Positions 1 to 7,320 of a stretch of 32,049 nucleotides of DNA are shown here, piece by piece (within the stretch, counting starts at the first letter, position 1; each line of letters opens with the position of its first letter). The notes under the pieces were generated by a model. The model saw only the letters and a list, made by a program, of their open reading frames with translations, had not been told where the DNA came from and did no database searches. The translations under genes and the position numbers were made by a program. The stretch is taken from the NCBI GenBank assembly GCA_027067385.1, contig JAMOVV010000131.1, positions 1 to 32,049 of the forward strand. Reading direction: 5' to 3'. The DNA is from Desulfarculaceae bacterium. GTDB lineage: Bacteria; Desulfobacterota; Desulfarculia; Desulfarculales; Desulfarculaceae.

Positions 1-213
1 GTGGCCCTAAACAGCCAATGGGCGCTTAGCTATATCAACCGCACCGACTTCGAAAATAACAACCAGATCGAAAACACCTTCCAGGTCAGCTACCAGGGCC
101 AATGCTGGGGAATGCGGCTGTTCTACACCTCCACCGACCGGGAACAGGGGGTGTACGTGGCCTTCTCCCTGGCCGGCCTGGGCGAGGTCCTGGGCCTGGG
201 CAACCGGCAGTAG
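1..213 (+). CDS. lptD: LPS-assembly protein LptD, C-terminal fragment
   Basis: Partial: the reading frame is open at the left edge and ends with TAG at 211-213, leaving the last 70 residues. The segment QCWGMRLFYTSTDREQGV followed by FSLAGLGEV matches the end of the LptD/OstA beta-barrel, where the family has a conserved Q-C-W-G-x-R-L strand and a closing F-S-L-x-G-L-G stretch. LptD is the outer-membrane barrel that, with LptE, inserts lipopolysaccharide into the outer leaflet. The cysteine in QCW is at the position of the conserved C-terminal disulfide-forming cysteine of the family. The GTG at base 1 is an internal codon, not the start. The barrel N-terminus and the OstA domain lie outside the window. 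Confidence 0.88.
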   Translation: MALNSQWALSYINRTDFENNNQIENTFQVSYQGQCWGMRLFYTSTDREQGVYVAFSLAGLGEVLGLGNRQ

Positions 214-219
214 CCCGGC

Positions 220-249
220 CCGCCGCCTCCCCCGCGACCCCGGCGGCGG
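220..249 (+). other. GC-rich stem-loop after lptD
   Basis: CCGCCGCC at 220-227 pairs perfectly with GGCGGCGG at 242-249 around a 14-base loop, seven bases after the lptD stop. There is no downstream T-run, so it is not a classical intrinsic terminator. It may still act as an RNA 3' end or processing signal separating lptD from the rplM promoter. Confidence 0.35.
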
Positions 250-284
250 CGCCAGGAACCATAAAATTCTGGGGGTTATAGGTC

Positions 285-313
285 TTGACAGAAGGGGTGC
301 GGTCCCCTATAAA
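285..313 (+). promoter_or_regulatory. sigma-70 promoter for rplM-rpsI
   Basis: A perfect -35 box TTGACA lies at 285-290, then a 17-base spacer, then TATAAA (5 of 6) at 308-313. Predicted transcription start is near 320, giving a leader of about 100 nt before rplM. This is the best promoter in the window by consensus match, as expected for a ribosomal protein operon. Confidence 0.85.
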
Positions 314-319
314 TACATC

Positions 320-422
320 TTTGATGAAAACAAGGCCGCGACGTCAACCAGGGTCGGTCAGAAGTTCGGCCCCGAGGGGCGTTGTTCGCGGTTTTTCGCA
401 GCAGATTAGTCTGAGGATAAAA
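320..422 (+). promoter_or_regulatory. rplM leader, possible autoregulatory RNA
   Basis: This is the 5' untranslated stretch between the predicted transcription start and the rplM ATG. It holds a stem GCCC (369-372)/GGGC (377-380) with a CGAG tetraloop, and a small GCG/CGC stem around a T-rich loop at 388-399. The Shine-Dalgarno GAGG is at 413-416, six bases before ATG. L13 is known to autoregulate in some bacteria through its leader, but whether this leader does so is inference only. Confidence 0.35.
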
Positions 423-857
423 ATGAAAACGCTCACCCCTGGCGCAGACGACTTTAGCCGCGATTGGTATATCGTCGACGCCACCGATTTGGCCCTGGGC
501 CGCCTGGCCAGCCAGGTAGCCTCCCGGTTGCGCGGCAAACACAAGCCGATCTTCACCCCGCACATGGACACCGGCGACTTCGTGGTGGTGATCAACGCCG
601 AGAAGGTAAAACTTACCGGCCGCAAGTGGGAACAGAAGAAATACTACCGCCACAGCGGCTACCCCGGCGGCATCAAGGAGATCACCGCCGACAAGCTGCG
701 CGACAAGGCCCCCGACCGGCTGATCCGTAGCGCAGTGAAGGGCATGCTGCCCAAGAATCGCCTGGGCCGCAAGCTTCTCAAGAAACTCAAGGTCTACGCC
801 GGGCCCGAGCATCCCCACCAGGCCCAGCAGCCCCAGCCCCTCACCTTGGAAGGTTAA
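423..857 (+). CDS. rplM: 50S ribosomal protein L13 (uL13)
   Basis: Encodes 144 residues; E. coli L13 has 142. L13 is an early-assembly large-subunit protein that binds 23S rRNA. Family signatures are visible in order: [16 protein letters not shown] near residues 14-29, the [20 protein letters not shown] stretch near 37-56, HSGYPGG near 78-84, and a [19 protein letters not shown] stretch near 106-124. The frame extends upstream to 285, but ATG 423 is preferred because it has a GAGG Shine-Dalgarno six bases upstream, gives the family length, and lies downstream of the predicted promoter. It is followed after nine bases by rpsI, the usual partner. The last few residues are a Gln/Pro-rich tail. 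Confidence 0.97.
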   Translation: MKTLTPGADDFSRDWYIVDATDLALGRLASQVASRLRGKHKPIFTPHMDTGDFVVVINAEKVKLTGRKWEQKKYYRHSGYPGGIKEITADKLRDKAPDRLIRSAVKGMLPKNRLGRKLLKKLKVYAGPEHPHQAQQPQPLTLEG

Positions 858-866
858 GCTAAGATC

Positions 867-1259
<393 letters not shown>

Positions 1260-1303
1260 GCCGCCAAAACGGCGGCCCCGGCCGCCGGTCAGATTCGCTT
1301 GTC

Positions 1304-1333
1304 AAAGGGAAGGCCTGTGCCTTCCCTTTTTTT
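1304..1333 (+). terminator. intrinsic terminator of rplM-rpsI
   Basis: A perfect 11-bp stem is formed by 1304-1314 and 1319-1329 with a CTGT tetraloop, running into a T-tract that ends at 1333. The stem's outer A-T pairs merge with the T-tract. It lies 44 bases after the rpsI stop codon. This is the clearest Rho-independent terminator on the plus strand. Confidence 0.93.
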
Positions 1334-1393
1334 GGGGCATGGAAGACGCCTTCCCGCAACGCGGGAGCATCCGCGCCGGCGGGCTACAAACCC

Positions 1394-1423
1394 TTGCCAG
1401 GGACCAGCCAGGCGTGCTAGCGG
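1394..1423 (+). promoter_or_regulatory. weak candidate promoter upstream of argC
   Basis: TTGCCA (5 of 6) at 1394-1399, an 18-base spacer, then an extended TG-C-TAGCGG at 1415-1423. The -10 match is poor, so this is tentative. A new promoter is expected here because a strong terminator separates argC from rpsI. A perfect 12-bp palindrome CCGCGTACGCGG at 1449-1460 sits just before the argC Shine-Dalgarno and might be an operator, though palindromes of this size arise by chance in GC-rich DNA. Confidence 0.25.
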
Positions 1424-1482
1424 TTTACGGGCGCGCGGCGAGCCGGGACCGCGTACGCGGATATCGATGACAGGAGGTTGGC

Positions 1483-2520
1483 ATGCACAAGGTGGCCGTA
1501 ATGGGTGGCTCGGGATACGCCGGGGTGGAGTTGCTGCGCCTGCTGGCCGGCCACCCCGCAATGCAACTGGCGGCCGTGAGCAGCCGCCAGTACCAGGGCC
1601 GGGCGGTGGCCGAGGTCTTCGGCGCCCTGGAGGGCTGGGTGGATTTGGAATTCTGCGCCCCGGAGACCCGCGCTCTCACCGCCGGGGTGGAGTTGGTCTT
1701 TACCGCCGTGCCCCACCAGGCGGCCATGGCCACGGTGCCGGAGCTGCTGGCCGCCGGGGTGAAGGTGGTGGACCTCTCGGCCGACTTTAGGCTGCGCGAC
1801 GTGGCCACCTACCAAAAGTGGTACGTGGCCCACAGTTGCCCCGAGCTGCTTCAGCGGGCGGTCTACGGCCTGTGCGAATTCTACCGAGACCAGGTCGCCG
1901 CCGCCGAGCTGGTGGCCAACCCGGGCTGCTACGTAACCAGCGTGTTGGTGCCCCTGGTGCCGCTGCTCAAGGCCGGCTTGATCGCCAGCCAAGGCATCAT
2001 CGCCGACAGCGCCTCCGGCGTCTCGGGCGCCGGGCGCAGCGCCAAGCTGAACCTGCTGCACGCCGAGGTGCACGAGGACTTCAAGGCCTACGCCGTGGCC
2101 GGCCACCGGCACACCCCGGAGATGGAGCAGGAACTGTCCGTGGCCGCCGGCCGGCCGGTGCGGCTCACCTTCACCCCGCACCTGCTGCCCATGGACCGGG
2201 GCATCCTCTCCACCATCTACGTGCAGGCCGCGGGCAACGCCGGCGAGGAAGACCTGCGCGCCTGCTGGCAGGAGGCCTACGGCTCCGAGCCCTTCATCCG
2301 GGTGCTGGGGCCGGGGGGCCTGCCGGCCACCAAGCAAGTGCGCGGCACCAACCGGGTGGCCCTGGGCCTGGCCACCGACCCGCGCAGCGGCCTGATCAAA
2401 ATCTTTTCGGCCCTGGACAACCTCACCAAGGGCGCCGGCGGACAGGCGGTGCAAAACGCCAACCTCATGCTGGGGCTGCCCGAGACCGCCGGGTTGGACC
2501 AGCCGGCCCTCACCCCCTAG
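1483..2520 (+). CDS. argC: N-acetyl-gamma-glutamyl-phosphate reductase
   Basis: Encodes 345 residues, the normal length. ArgC catalyses the NADPH-dependent reduction of N-acetylglutamyl-5-phosphate to the semialdehyde, the third step of arginine synthesis in the cytoplasm. The N-terminal dinucleotide-binding turn GGSGYAGVELLRLL is at residues 8-21. The catalytic cysteine lies in NPGCYVTS (Cys149), and the conserved histidine motif is AGHRHTPEMEQE (His208/His210). The start is ATG 1483 with a strong AGGAGG Shine-Dalgarno at 1472-1477, five bases upstream. No other arg gene is adjacent in this window; truA follows after eight bases, so the two are probably cotranscribed. Confidence 0.97.
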   Translation: MHKVAVMGGSGYAGVELLRLLAGHPAMQLAAVSSRQYQGRAVAEVFGALEGWVDLEFCAPETRALTAGVELVFTAVPHQAAMATVPELLAAGVKVVDLSADFRLRDVATYQKWYVAHSCPELLQRAVYGLCEFYRDQVAAAELVANPGCYVTSVLVPLVPLLKAGLIASQGIIADSASGVSGAGRSAKLNLLHAEVHEDFKAYAVAGHRHTPEMEQELSVAAGRPVRLTFTPHLLPMDRGILSTIYVQAAGNAGEEDLRACWQEAYGSEPFIRVLGPGGLPATKQVRGTNRVALGLATDPRSGLIKIFSALDNLTKGAGGQAVQNANLMLGLPETAGLDQPALTP

Positions 2521-2528
2521 GCCCGGCC

Positions 2529-3386
2529 ATGCGCACCGCGGGCCCTGATGACCTCTGGTCCCTGGTGAGCGGGGCCTTCCCGCCCCACCAGGTGCCCTTC
2601 GTCCACCCGGAGCCGGACGGCCAACACCAGCGCCACCTGGCCCTGGTGTTGGCCTATGACGGCACGGCCTATGGCGGCTGGCAGGTGCAGCCGGAGGGTC
2701 CCACCATCCAGGCCACGGTGGAGGCGGCCCTCTCGCGGCTCTGCGACCACCCGGTGCGCCTGGCGGCCAGCGGCCGCACCGACGCCGGGGTGCACGCGGT
2801 GGGCCAGGTGGCCGCCTTCAGCACCACCAGCCGCTTGGAGCTAGACCGCATGGCCCGGGGCCTGGCCGCCCTGCTGCCCCCGGACATCCACCCGCGGGCC
2901 CTGGGCGCGGTGGCCGCCGACTTCCACCCCCGCTACCACGCCTTAGCCAAGACCTATGACTACTACCTGCGCCCCGCGGCCGCGGCGCCGGTTTTCTTAA
3001 ACCACTTCGCCTGGCCCCTGCGGGAACCCCTGGACCCGGCGGCGCTGCAAAAGGCCCTGGAGCCGCTGCCCGGCCGGCGCGACCTGGCCGCCCTGGCCAG
3101 CCGGGGCAGCGAGGTGAACGGCTCCACCGTGCGGCGTATCCTGGCCGCCGAGCTCACCCGCTTTGACCACGGCCTGTGGCGGGTGCGGGTATGCGCCACC
3201 GGCTTCCTGCGCCACGTGATGCGCAACCTGGTGGGCACCCTGGTGCAGATCGGCCGCGGCCGGCTGCGACCCCAGGACCTGATGGATATGCTGGCCGCCG
3301 GCCGGCGTATCCACCCCGGACCCAAGGCCCCGCCGGCCGGGCTGTTCCTGGGTCGTGTATACTACGGTGAGCTGCCCGAGTTTTAG
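2529..3386 (+). CDS. truA: tRNA pseudouridine(38-40) synthase TruA
   Basis: Encodes 285 residues from ATG 2529. TruA isomerises uridines 38-40 in the anticodon stem-loop of many tRNAs. The core starts near residue 37 with LALVLAYDGTAYGGWQVQP, and the catalytic aspartate is Asp85 in SGRTDAGVHA. The later motifs CATGFLRHVMRNLVG and PAGLFLGRVYY are also typical. The roughly 36 residues before the first core strand are longer than in most TruA proteins. No convincing Shine-Dalgarno precedes 2529 or the in-frame GTGs at 2565, 2592 and 2646, so the start is uncertain. Translation may be coupled to argC, which stops eight bases upstream. Confidence 0.94.
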   Translation: MRTAGPDDLWSLVSGAFPPHQVPFVHPEPDGQHQRHLALVLAYDGTAYGGWQVQPEGPTIQATVEAALSRLCDHPVRLAASGRTDAGVHAVGQVAAFSTTSRLELDRMARGLAALLPPDIHPRALGAVAADFHPRYHALAKTYDYYLRPAAAAPVFLNHFAWPLREPLDPAALQKALEPLPGRRDLAALASRGSEVNGSTVRRILAAELTRFDHGLWRVRVCATGFLRHVMRNLVGTLVQIGRGRLRPQDLMDMLAAGRRIHPGPKAPPAGLFLGRVYYGELPEF

Positions 3387-3403
3387 CCGAGGGAGAGACG
3401 AGC

Positions 3404-4135
3404 ATGAAAGGCGTGGTGTTGGCCGGAGGACTGGGTACCAGACTGAGCCCGCTGACCAGGGTGACCAACAAGCACCTACTGCCGGTCTATGACAAGCCCA
3501 TGATCTTCTACCCCATCCAGACCCTGGTGAACGCCGGGATCAGCGAGATCATGGTGGTCACCGGCGGCGGCAACGCCGGCGACTTCCTACGCCTGCTGGG
3601 CAATGGCAAGGACTTCGGCCTCAAGCACCTCAACTACACCTACCAAGAAGGCGAAGGCGGCATAGCCGACGCCCTGCGCCTCACCGAGTTCTGGGCCGAC
3701 CAGGGCAGCGTCTGCGTGGTGCTGGGCGACAACATCATCCAGGGCAACATCCGCGGCGCGGTCGAGGCCTTCCAGGCCCAGGGTGGCGGGGCGCGCATCC
3801 TGCTCAAAGAAGTGCCCGACCCCCAGCGCTTTGGGGTGCCGGTCTTCGACTCCGCCGGCAACATCACCGCCGTAGTGGAAAAACCTAAAGACCCCGGCAG
3901 CAAGTACGCGGTCACCGGCATATACCTGTACGACGCGCGGGTCTACGACATCATCCGCACCTTGAAACCCAGCGAGCGCGGTGAGCTGGAGATAACCGAC
4001 GTTAACAACGCCTATCTAAATTCCGGGGACCTGCGCTACGACATCCTGGAGGGCTGGTGGACCGACGCCGGCACCTTCGAGAGCCTGCTGCGCGCCAGCC
4101 GCCTGGTGGCCGAGACCGGGGCTAACCAGCTTTAG
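3404..4135 (+). CDS. rfbA: Short RmlA-type sugar-1-phosphate nucleotidyltransferase
   Basis: Encodes 243 residues with a GAGGGAGA Shine-Dalgarno just upstream of ATG 3404. The nucleotide-binding signature GVVLAGGLGTRLSPLT is at residues 3-18, followed by NKHLLPVYDKPMIFYP, the metal-site motif LGDN near residue 107, VEKP near 158, and WWTDAGTF near 225. Glucose-1-phosphate thymidylyltransferase (dTDP-glucose synthesis for surface polysaccharides) is the best family match. Classical RmlA proteins are about 290 residues, and this one stops after the catalytic core, lacking the C-terminal helical part used for tetramer assembly and allosteric control. Specificity for dTTP and glucose-1-phosphate is therefore inferred. 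No rfbB/C/D neighbours are present. Confidence 0.85.
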   Translation: MKGVVLAGGLGTRLSPLTRVTNKHLLPVYDKPMIFYPIQTLVNAGISEIMVVTGGGNAGDFLRLLGNGKDFGLKHLNYTYQEGEGGIADALRLTEFWADQGSVCVVLGDNIIQGNIRGAVEAFQAQGGGARILLKEVPDPQRFGVPVFDSAGNITAVVEKPKDPGSKYAVTGIYLYDARVYDIIRTLKPSERGELEITDVNNAYLNSGDLRYDILEGWWTDAGTFESLLRASRLVAETGANQL

Positions 4136-4136
4136 C

Positions 4137-4331
4137 CTACTGGCCGCCTTCCATGGTCCGCTTCACCGTCTGGTAGATGCGGCCAAAATTCTCCTCAAAG
4201 CCGGCCACCGACATGCGGCCGGTCTCGATGAACTTCACCGCTATCTCCTTGGCCGCCTTCAAACAACTCTCTTGGCGGGGGCTTAGCCGGTCCACCGGCA
4301 CGGCGGTTTCGCGGGCCTGGGATTTGCCCAT
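4137..4331 (-). CDS. Small conserved-looking protein of unknown function (64 aa)
   Basis: Reads from ATG 4331 to TAG at 4139-4137. Supported by a GGAGAG Shine-Dalgarno at the right distance upstream of the ATG and by sensible protein composition: a basic N-terminus, then KAAKEIAVKFIETGRMSV and an amphipathic helical tail ending MEGGQ. No signal peptide, membrane segment or cysteine is seen, so it is likely a small cytoplasmic helical protein. I do not recognise the family with confidence, though short proteins of this style occur in deltaproteobacterial genomes. It converges on the rfbA-like gene with a single base between the two stop codons. A candidate promoter lies at 4469-4498 and its long leader contains a large stem-loop. 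Confidence 0.7.
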   Translation of the reverse strand: MGKSQARETAVPVDRLSPRQESCLKAAKEIAVKFIETGRMSVAGFEENFGRIYQTVKRTMEGGQ

Positions 4332-4373
4332 GGCGCTCTCCAGCTCAGGCAGGGACTGGTTGGATTACCCGCT

Positions 4374-4423
4374 GGTCCCCGGCCGGAAGGAAGAAGGCAC
4401 AACTCTGCTTCCCGGCCGGGACC
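4374..4423 (-). other. Large stem-loop in the leader of the 64-aa gene
   Basis: Bases 4374-4386 and 4412-4423 form a 12-bp GC-rich stem (GGTCCC, one bulged C, GGCCGG against CCGGCCGGGACC), extended inward by AAG/CTT. It lies between the predicted minus-strand start near 4462 and the ATG at 4331, and also upstream of mutL on the plus strand. No T-run follows on either side, so it is not an ordinary terminator. Its role is unknown. Confidence 0.45.
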
Positions 4424-4468
4424 CCGGGGCCGAGGATAAACCTTTGCAGCCCATCCCCGGCGAGGCTA

Positions 4469-4498
4469 AACATAACACCGGCCCGCCACCCTTGGCAA
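4469..4498 (-). promoter_or_regulatory. Candidate promoter for the 64-aa gene
   Basis: On the minus strand, TTGCCA (5 of 6) at 4498-4493, an 18-base spacer, then TATGTT (4 of 6) at 4474-4469. Predicted start is near 4462, leaving a leader of about 130 nt before ATG 4331. Confidence 0.45.
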
Positions 4499-4529
4499 GA
4501 CGCCGGCCTGGCACGGACCGCCGGGCGTA

Positions 4530-4538
4530 TGCTATAAC
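4530..4538 (+). promoter_or_regulatory. Extended -10 promoter element for mutL
   Basis: TG-C-TATAAC at 4530-4538 is an extended -10 element with 5 of 6 hexamer matches. No good -35 box is seen at 16-18 bases. The expected transcription start, six to seven bases downstream, falls at 4544-4545, on or beside the A of the mutL ATG, and there is no Shine-Dalgarno. A leaderless or nearly leaderless mutL mRNA is therefore predicted. Confidence 0.5.
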
Positions 4539-4544
4539 CCAACC

Positions 4545-6386
4545 ATGATCACCCAACCAGACCATCGCCCGGTGCGGGTGCTGCCCGATGAACTGGCCAA
4601 CCAGATCGCGGCCGGCGAGGTAGTGGAACGCCCGGCCAGCGTGCTCAAGGAACTGGTGGAAAACGCCCTGGACGCCGGGGCCCGTCGCATCACCGTGGAG
4701 GTGGCCGCCGCCGGCCGCCGGCTCATCCGGGTGGTGGACGATGGCCACGGCATGAGCCCAGACGACCTGTTGCTGTCGCTGGAACGCCACGCCACCTCCA
4801 AGGTGGCCAGCTCCACCGACCTGACGACGGTGACCAGCCTGGGCTTCCGCGGCGAGGCTCTGCCGGCCATCGCCGCCGTGTCCAAGATGCTGCTGCGCTC
4901 GCGCCCGGCCGCCAGCGAAACCGGCAGCCAGGTAAAAGTAGTCGGCGGCTCGGTGCGCCAGGTGACCGAGGTGGGCTGCCCGCCGGGTACGGTCATCGAG
5001 GTGCGCGACCTCTTCTACAACACCCCGGCCCGACGCAAGTTCCTCAAGAGCCGCGCCACCGAGGCCGGACACCTGGGCGCCGCCTTCCTGCGCCTGGCCC
5101 TGGCCCGGCCCGACGTGAACCTGCGCTACCGGGTCGATGGCAAGATACTCTACGACCTGCCGGCCACCACCGATCCGGCGGTGCGTATCTCCGCCCTGCT
5201 GGGCCGCGAGGCGGCCGGCCAGATGGTGCCCGTCGATGAACAGGCCGGCCCCCTACGGGTGTCGGGGCTCTTGGGACTGCCCTCGCTCAGCCGCGCCGCC
5301 CCGGACCAGGTCTTCACCTTTGTCAACCGCCGCTTTGTGCGCGACCGGGTGCTGTTGCACGCGGTGTACCAAGGCTACCGCGGCCTCATGCCCGACAACC
5401 GGCGGCCGGTGCTGGCTATCTATATCGACCTGGACCCGGCCGCCGTGGACGTTAACGTGCACCCGGCCAAGGTGGAGGTGCGCTTCCACCGCCAGAAAGA
5501 TGTCCACGACGCGCTGGTGCAGTGCCTGCGCCGCGGCCTGGCCGCCGCGCGTCCAGCCCCCCCAGGGGCTGGACGCCGGGCGGCCCCACCGGATGTCTTC
5601 GAACCCACGGCCCCGCCAAGCGACACCACCGAGCCCACCGCCACCACGCCCGATAGCGGGCCGCCCAGGCCGCCATCGGCGGCGCGGCGGCCGGGGCCGG
5701 CGACGCAGGCCGCACCAGCTGCCGCCATCGTAGCTGGCCCGCCCTCTTCTCCGTCCGAGCCCTCCCCCGGGCCGGCGGGACCCCGCCCGCTCTACGGCCC
5801 GGCCGGCGACCTGGAGTACATCGGCCAGTTGCACGGCCTCTACCTCTTGTGTTCTTCGCCCGAGGGGTTGGTGGTGGTGGACCAACACGCGGCCCACGAG
5901 CGCCTGGCCTACGAGGACCTTTGCGCGGCCACGGTGCGCGGCGACCTGCCCAGCCAGGGCCTGCTCACCCCCCGCGTCTTGGAGCTAACCCCGCGCGAGG
6001 CGGCCTGGGCCGAGGTGCAGGCCCCGGTGTGGCAACGCCTGGGACTGAAGCTGGAGCCCTTTGGCGGGACCACTTGGGCGGTGGTGGCGGTGCCGCCCTT
6101 TTTGGCCGGTATGGACTGCGGCCCGCCGGTGCGCGACCTGCTCTCGGAGATGGCCGGGGCCGGGGTGGGCATTGACACCCCGGAGTTCCTGGAGCAGGCC
6201 ATGCGGTCGTTGGCCTGCCGGGGGGCGATCAAGAAGGGCCAGCAGCTAAGGCCCGAGGAGGCCCGCCGGCTGGTGGCCCGGCTGGCGGTGCTGGACCCGC
6301 CGGTCACCTGTCCCCACGGCCGACCGGTGTTTCTCACCCTGGAGCGCAGCCAACTGGCCCGGGCCTTTAAGCGGAGCGGTCCTTGA
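4545..6386 (+). CDS. mutL: DNA mismatch repair protein MutL (endonuclease type)
   Basis: Encodes 613 residues. The N-terminal GHKL ATPase is complete: ELVENALDAGA (Glu36, Asn40), DDGHGM at 65-70, GFRGEAL at 100-106, FYNTPARRKFLK, and VNVHPAKVEVRF closing the ATPase region. A Pro/Ala/Thr-rich linker of roughly 90 residues follows. The C-terminal dimerisation domain carries the nicking-endonuclease metal motif DQHAAHERLAYE (Asp446 to Glu457; DQHA-x2-E-x4-E), ACRGAIKKG around Cys558 and CPHGRP at Cys589/His591. It should therefore nick DNA itself, unlike E. coli MutL, which relies on MutH. miaA overlaps its stop codon, and the start probably coincides with the transcription start. MutS is not in the window. 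Confidence 0.97.
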   Translation: MITQPDHRPVRVLPDELANQIAAGEVVERPASVLKELVENALDAGARRITVEVAAAGRRLIRVVDDGHGMSPDDLLLSLERHATSKVASSTDLTTVTSLGFRGEALPAIAAVSKMLLRSRPAASETGSQVKVVGGSVRQVTEVGCPPGTVIEVRDLFYNTPARRKFLKSRATEAGHLGAAFLRLALARPDVNLRYRVDGKILYDLPATTDPAVRISALLGREAAGQMVPVDEQAGPLRVSGLLGLPSLSRAAPDQVFTFVNRRFVRDRVLLHAVYQGYRGLMPDNRRPVLAIYIDLDPAAVDVNVHPAKVEVRFHRQKDVHDALVQCLRRGLAAARPAPPGAGRRAAPPDVFEPTAPPSDTTEPTATTPDSGPPRPPSAARRPGPATQAAPAAAIVAGPPSSPSEPSPGPAGPRPLYGPAGDLEYIGQLHGLYLLCSSPEGLVVVDQHAAHERLAYEDLCAATVRGDLPSQGLLTPRVLELTPREAAWAEVQAPVWQRLGLKLEPFGGTTWAVVAVPPFLAGMDCGPPVRDLLSEMAGAGVGIDTPEFLEQAMRSLACRGAIKKGQQLRPEEARRLVARLAVLDPPVTCPHGRPVFLTLERSQLARAFKRSGP

Positions 6387-7318
6387 TGCCCCGGCCCGCG
6401 CCCACGCCCCTGGTGGTGCTGGTGGGTCCCACCGCGGTGGGCAAGACCGAGTTGGCCGCCGGCATCTGCCGCCGCTTTGGCGCCGAGGTGATCAGCGCCG
6501 ACAGCGTGGCCCTCTACCGCGACCTGGACATCGGCTCGGCCAAGCCCACCGCGGCCGAGCGTCGCGAGACCCCCCATCACCTGGTGGACGTGGCAGACCC
6601 CAACCATGATTTCAGCGCGGCTGATTTCGTCCGCTTGGCCGACCAGGCCATAGCCGAGATCACCGCCCGGGGCAAGCGGGTCCTGGTGGCCGGCGGCACC
6701 GGGCTCTACGTCAAGGCCCTGCTGCACGGTCTGGCCCCGGCCCCGCCGGTGGACCAGGCCCTGCGGGCCAGCCTGCAGCGGCAATGGGAGGACCAGGGCG
6801 GGGAGGCCCTGCACCGCCGTTTAGCCCAGATGGACCCGGCGGCGGCCGGGCGCATCCACCCGGCCGACCGCCAGCGGGTGATCCGCGCCCTGGAGGTATG
6901 CTTGCAAACCGGCCGCCCCTTCAGCCAGGGCCAGGCCGCCCACGGTTTCCAGCAAGTGCGCTACCCCCATCTTATGATCGGCCTGTGCCGGGAGCGGGCC
7001 GAGCTCTTTGAGCGCATCGAGCTGCGTTGCCGCCGCATGTTCGCGCAGGGCCTGGTGGACGAGGTCCGCTCGCTGCTGGCGGCCGGGGTGGACCCGGCGG
7101 CCAAGTCCCTGGGCAGCCTGGGATACGCCCAGGTGGTCAAGATGCTCGCGGGGGAGTATGATCAAGCAGGGGCCCTGGAGGAGACCATCAAACGGACCAA
7201 GGCCTTTGCCAAGCGGCAACTCACCTGGTTCAACAAGGTGCCGGGCATGAACTGGCACCATCCCGGGGAGGCCGAGGCCATCGGCGCCCGGGTGGCGGGT
7301 TGGTGGGAGAAAGAGTGA
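6386..7318 (+). CDS. miaA: tRNA dimethylallyltransferase MiaA
   Basis: Encodes 310 residues. MiaA transfers a dimethylallyl group to N6 of A37 in tRNAs reading codons that begin with U. The P-loop GPTAVGKT is at residues 14-21, followed by ISADSVALYRDLDIGSAKPT, HHLVDVADP and the VAGGTGLYVKALLHGL core. The helical insertion runs through HPADRQRVIRALEV, and the protein ends with the conserved KRQLTWFNK stretch. ATG 6386 shares its A with the mutL TGA stop (TGATG overlap), indicating translational coupling. A TTG one codon upstream (6383) is less likely. The mutL-miaA order is the same as in many proteobacteria. Confidence 0.97.
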   Translation: MPRPAPTPLVVLVGPTAVGKTELAAGICRRFGAEVISADSVALYRDLDIGSAKPTAAERRETPHHLVDVADPNHDFSAADFVRLADQAIAEITARGKRVLVAGGTGLYVKALLHGLAPAPPVDQALRASLQRQWEDQGGEALHRRLAQMDPAAAGRIHPADRQRVIRALEVCLQTGRPFSQGQAAHGFQQVRYPHLMIGLCRERAELFERIELRCRRMFAQGLVDEVRSLLAAGVDPAAKSLGSLGYAQVVKMLAGEYDQAGALEETIKRTKAFAKRQLTWFNKVPGMNWHHPGEAEAIGARVAGWWEKE

Positions 7319-7320
7319 CC

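Noticed and set aside
1449-1460. Perfect palindrome CCGCGTACGCGG before argC as a defined operator
   Set aside because: Twelve-base palindromes are expected several times by chance in a GC-rich 32-kb window, and it does not resemble the ArgR box.
1818-2528. Upstream extension of the truA frame through argC
   Set aside because: The extension is Arg/Gly/Pro-rich shadow sequence of argC; TruA homology begins near residue 37 after ATG 2529.
4509-4525. TGGCACG upstream of mutL as a sigma-54 -24 element
   Set aside because: No GC/TTGC element at the required -12 spacing follows; the extended -10 at 4530-4538 is a better explanation.
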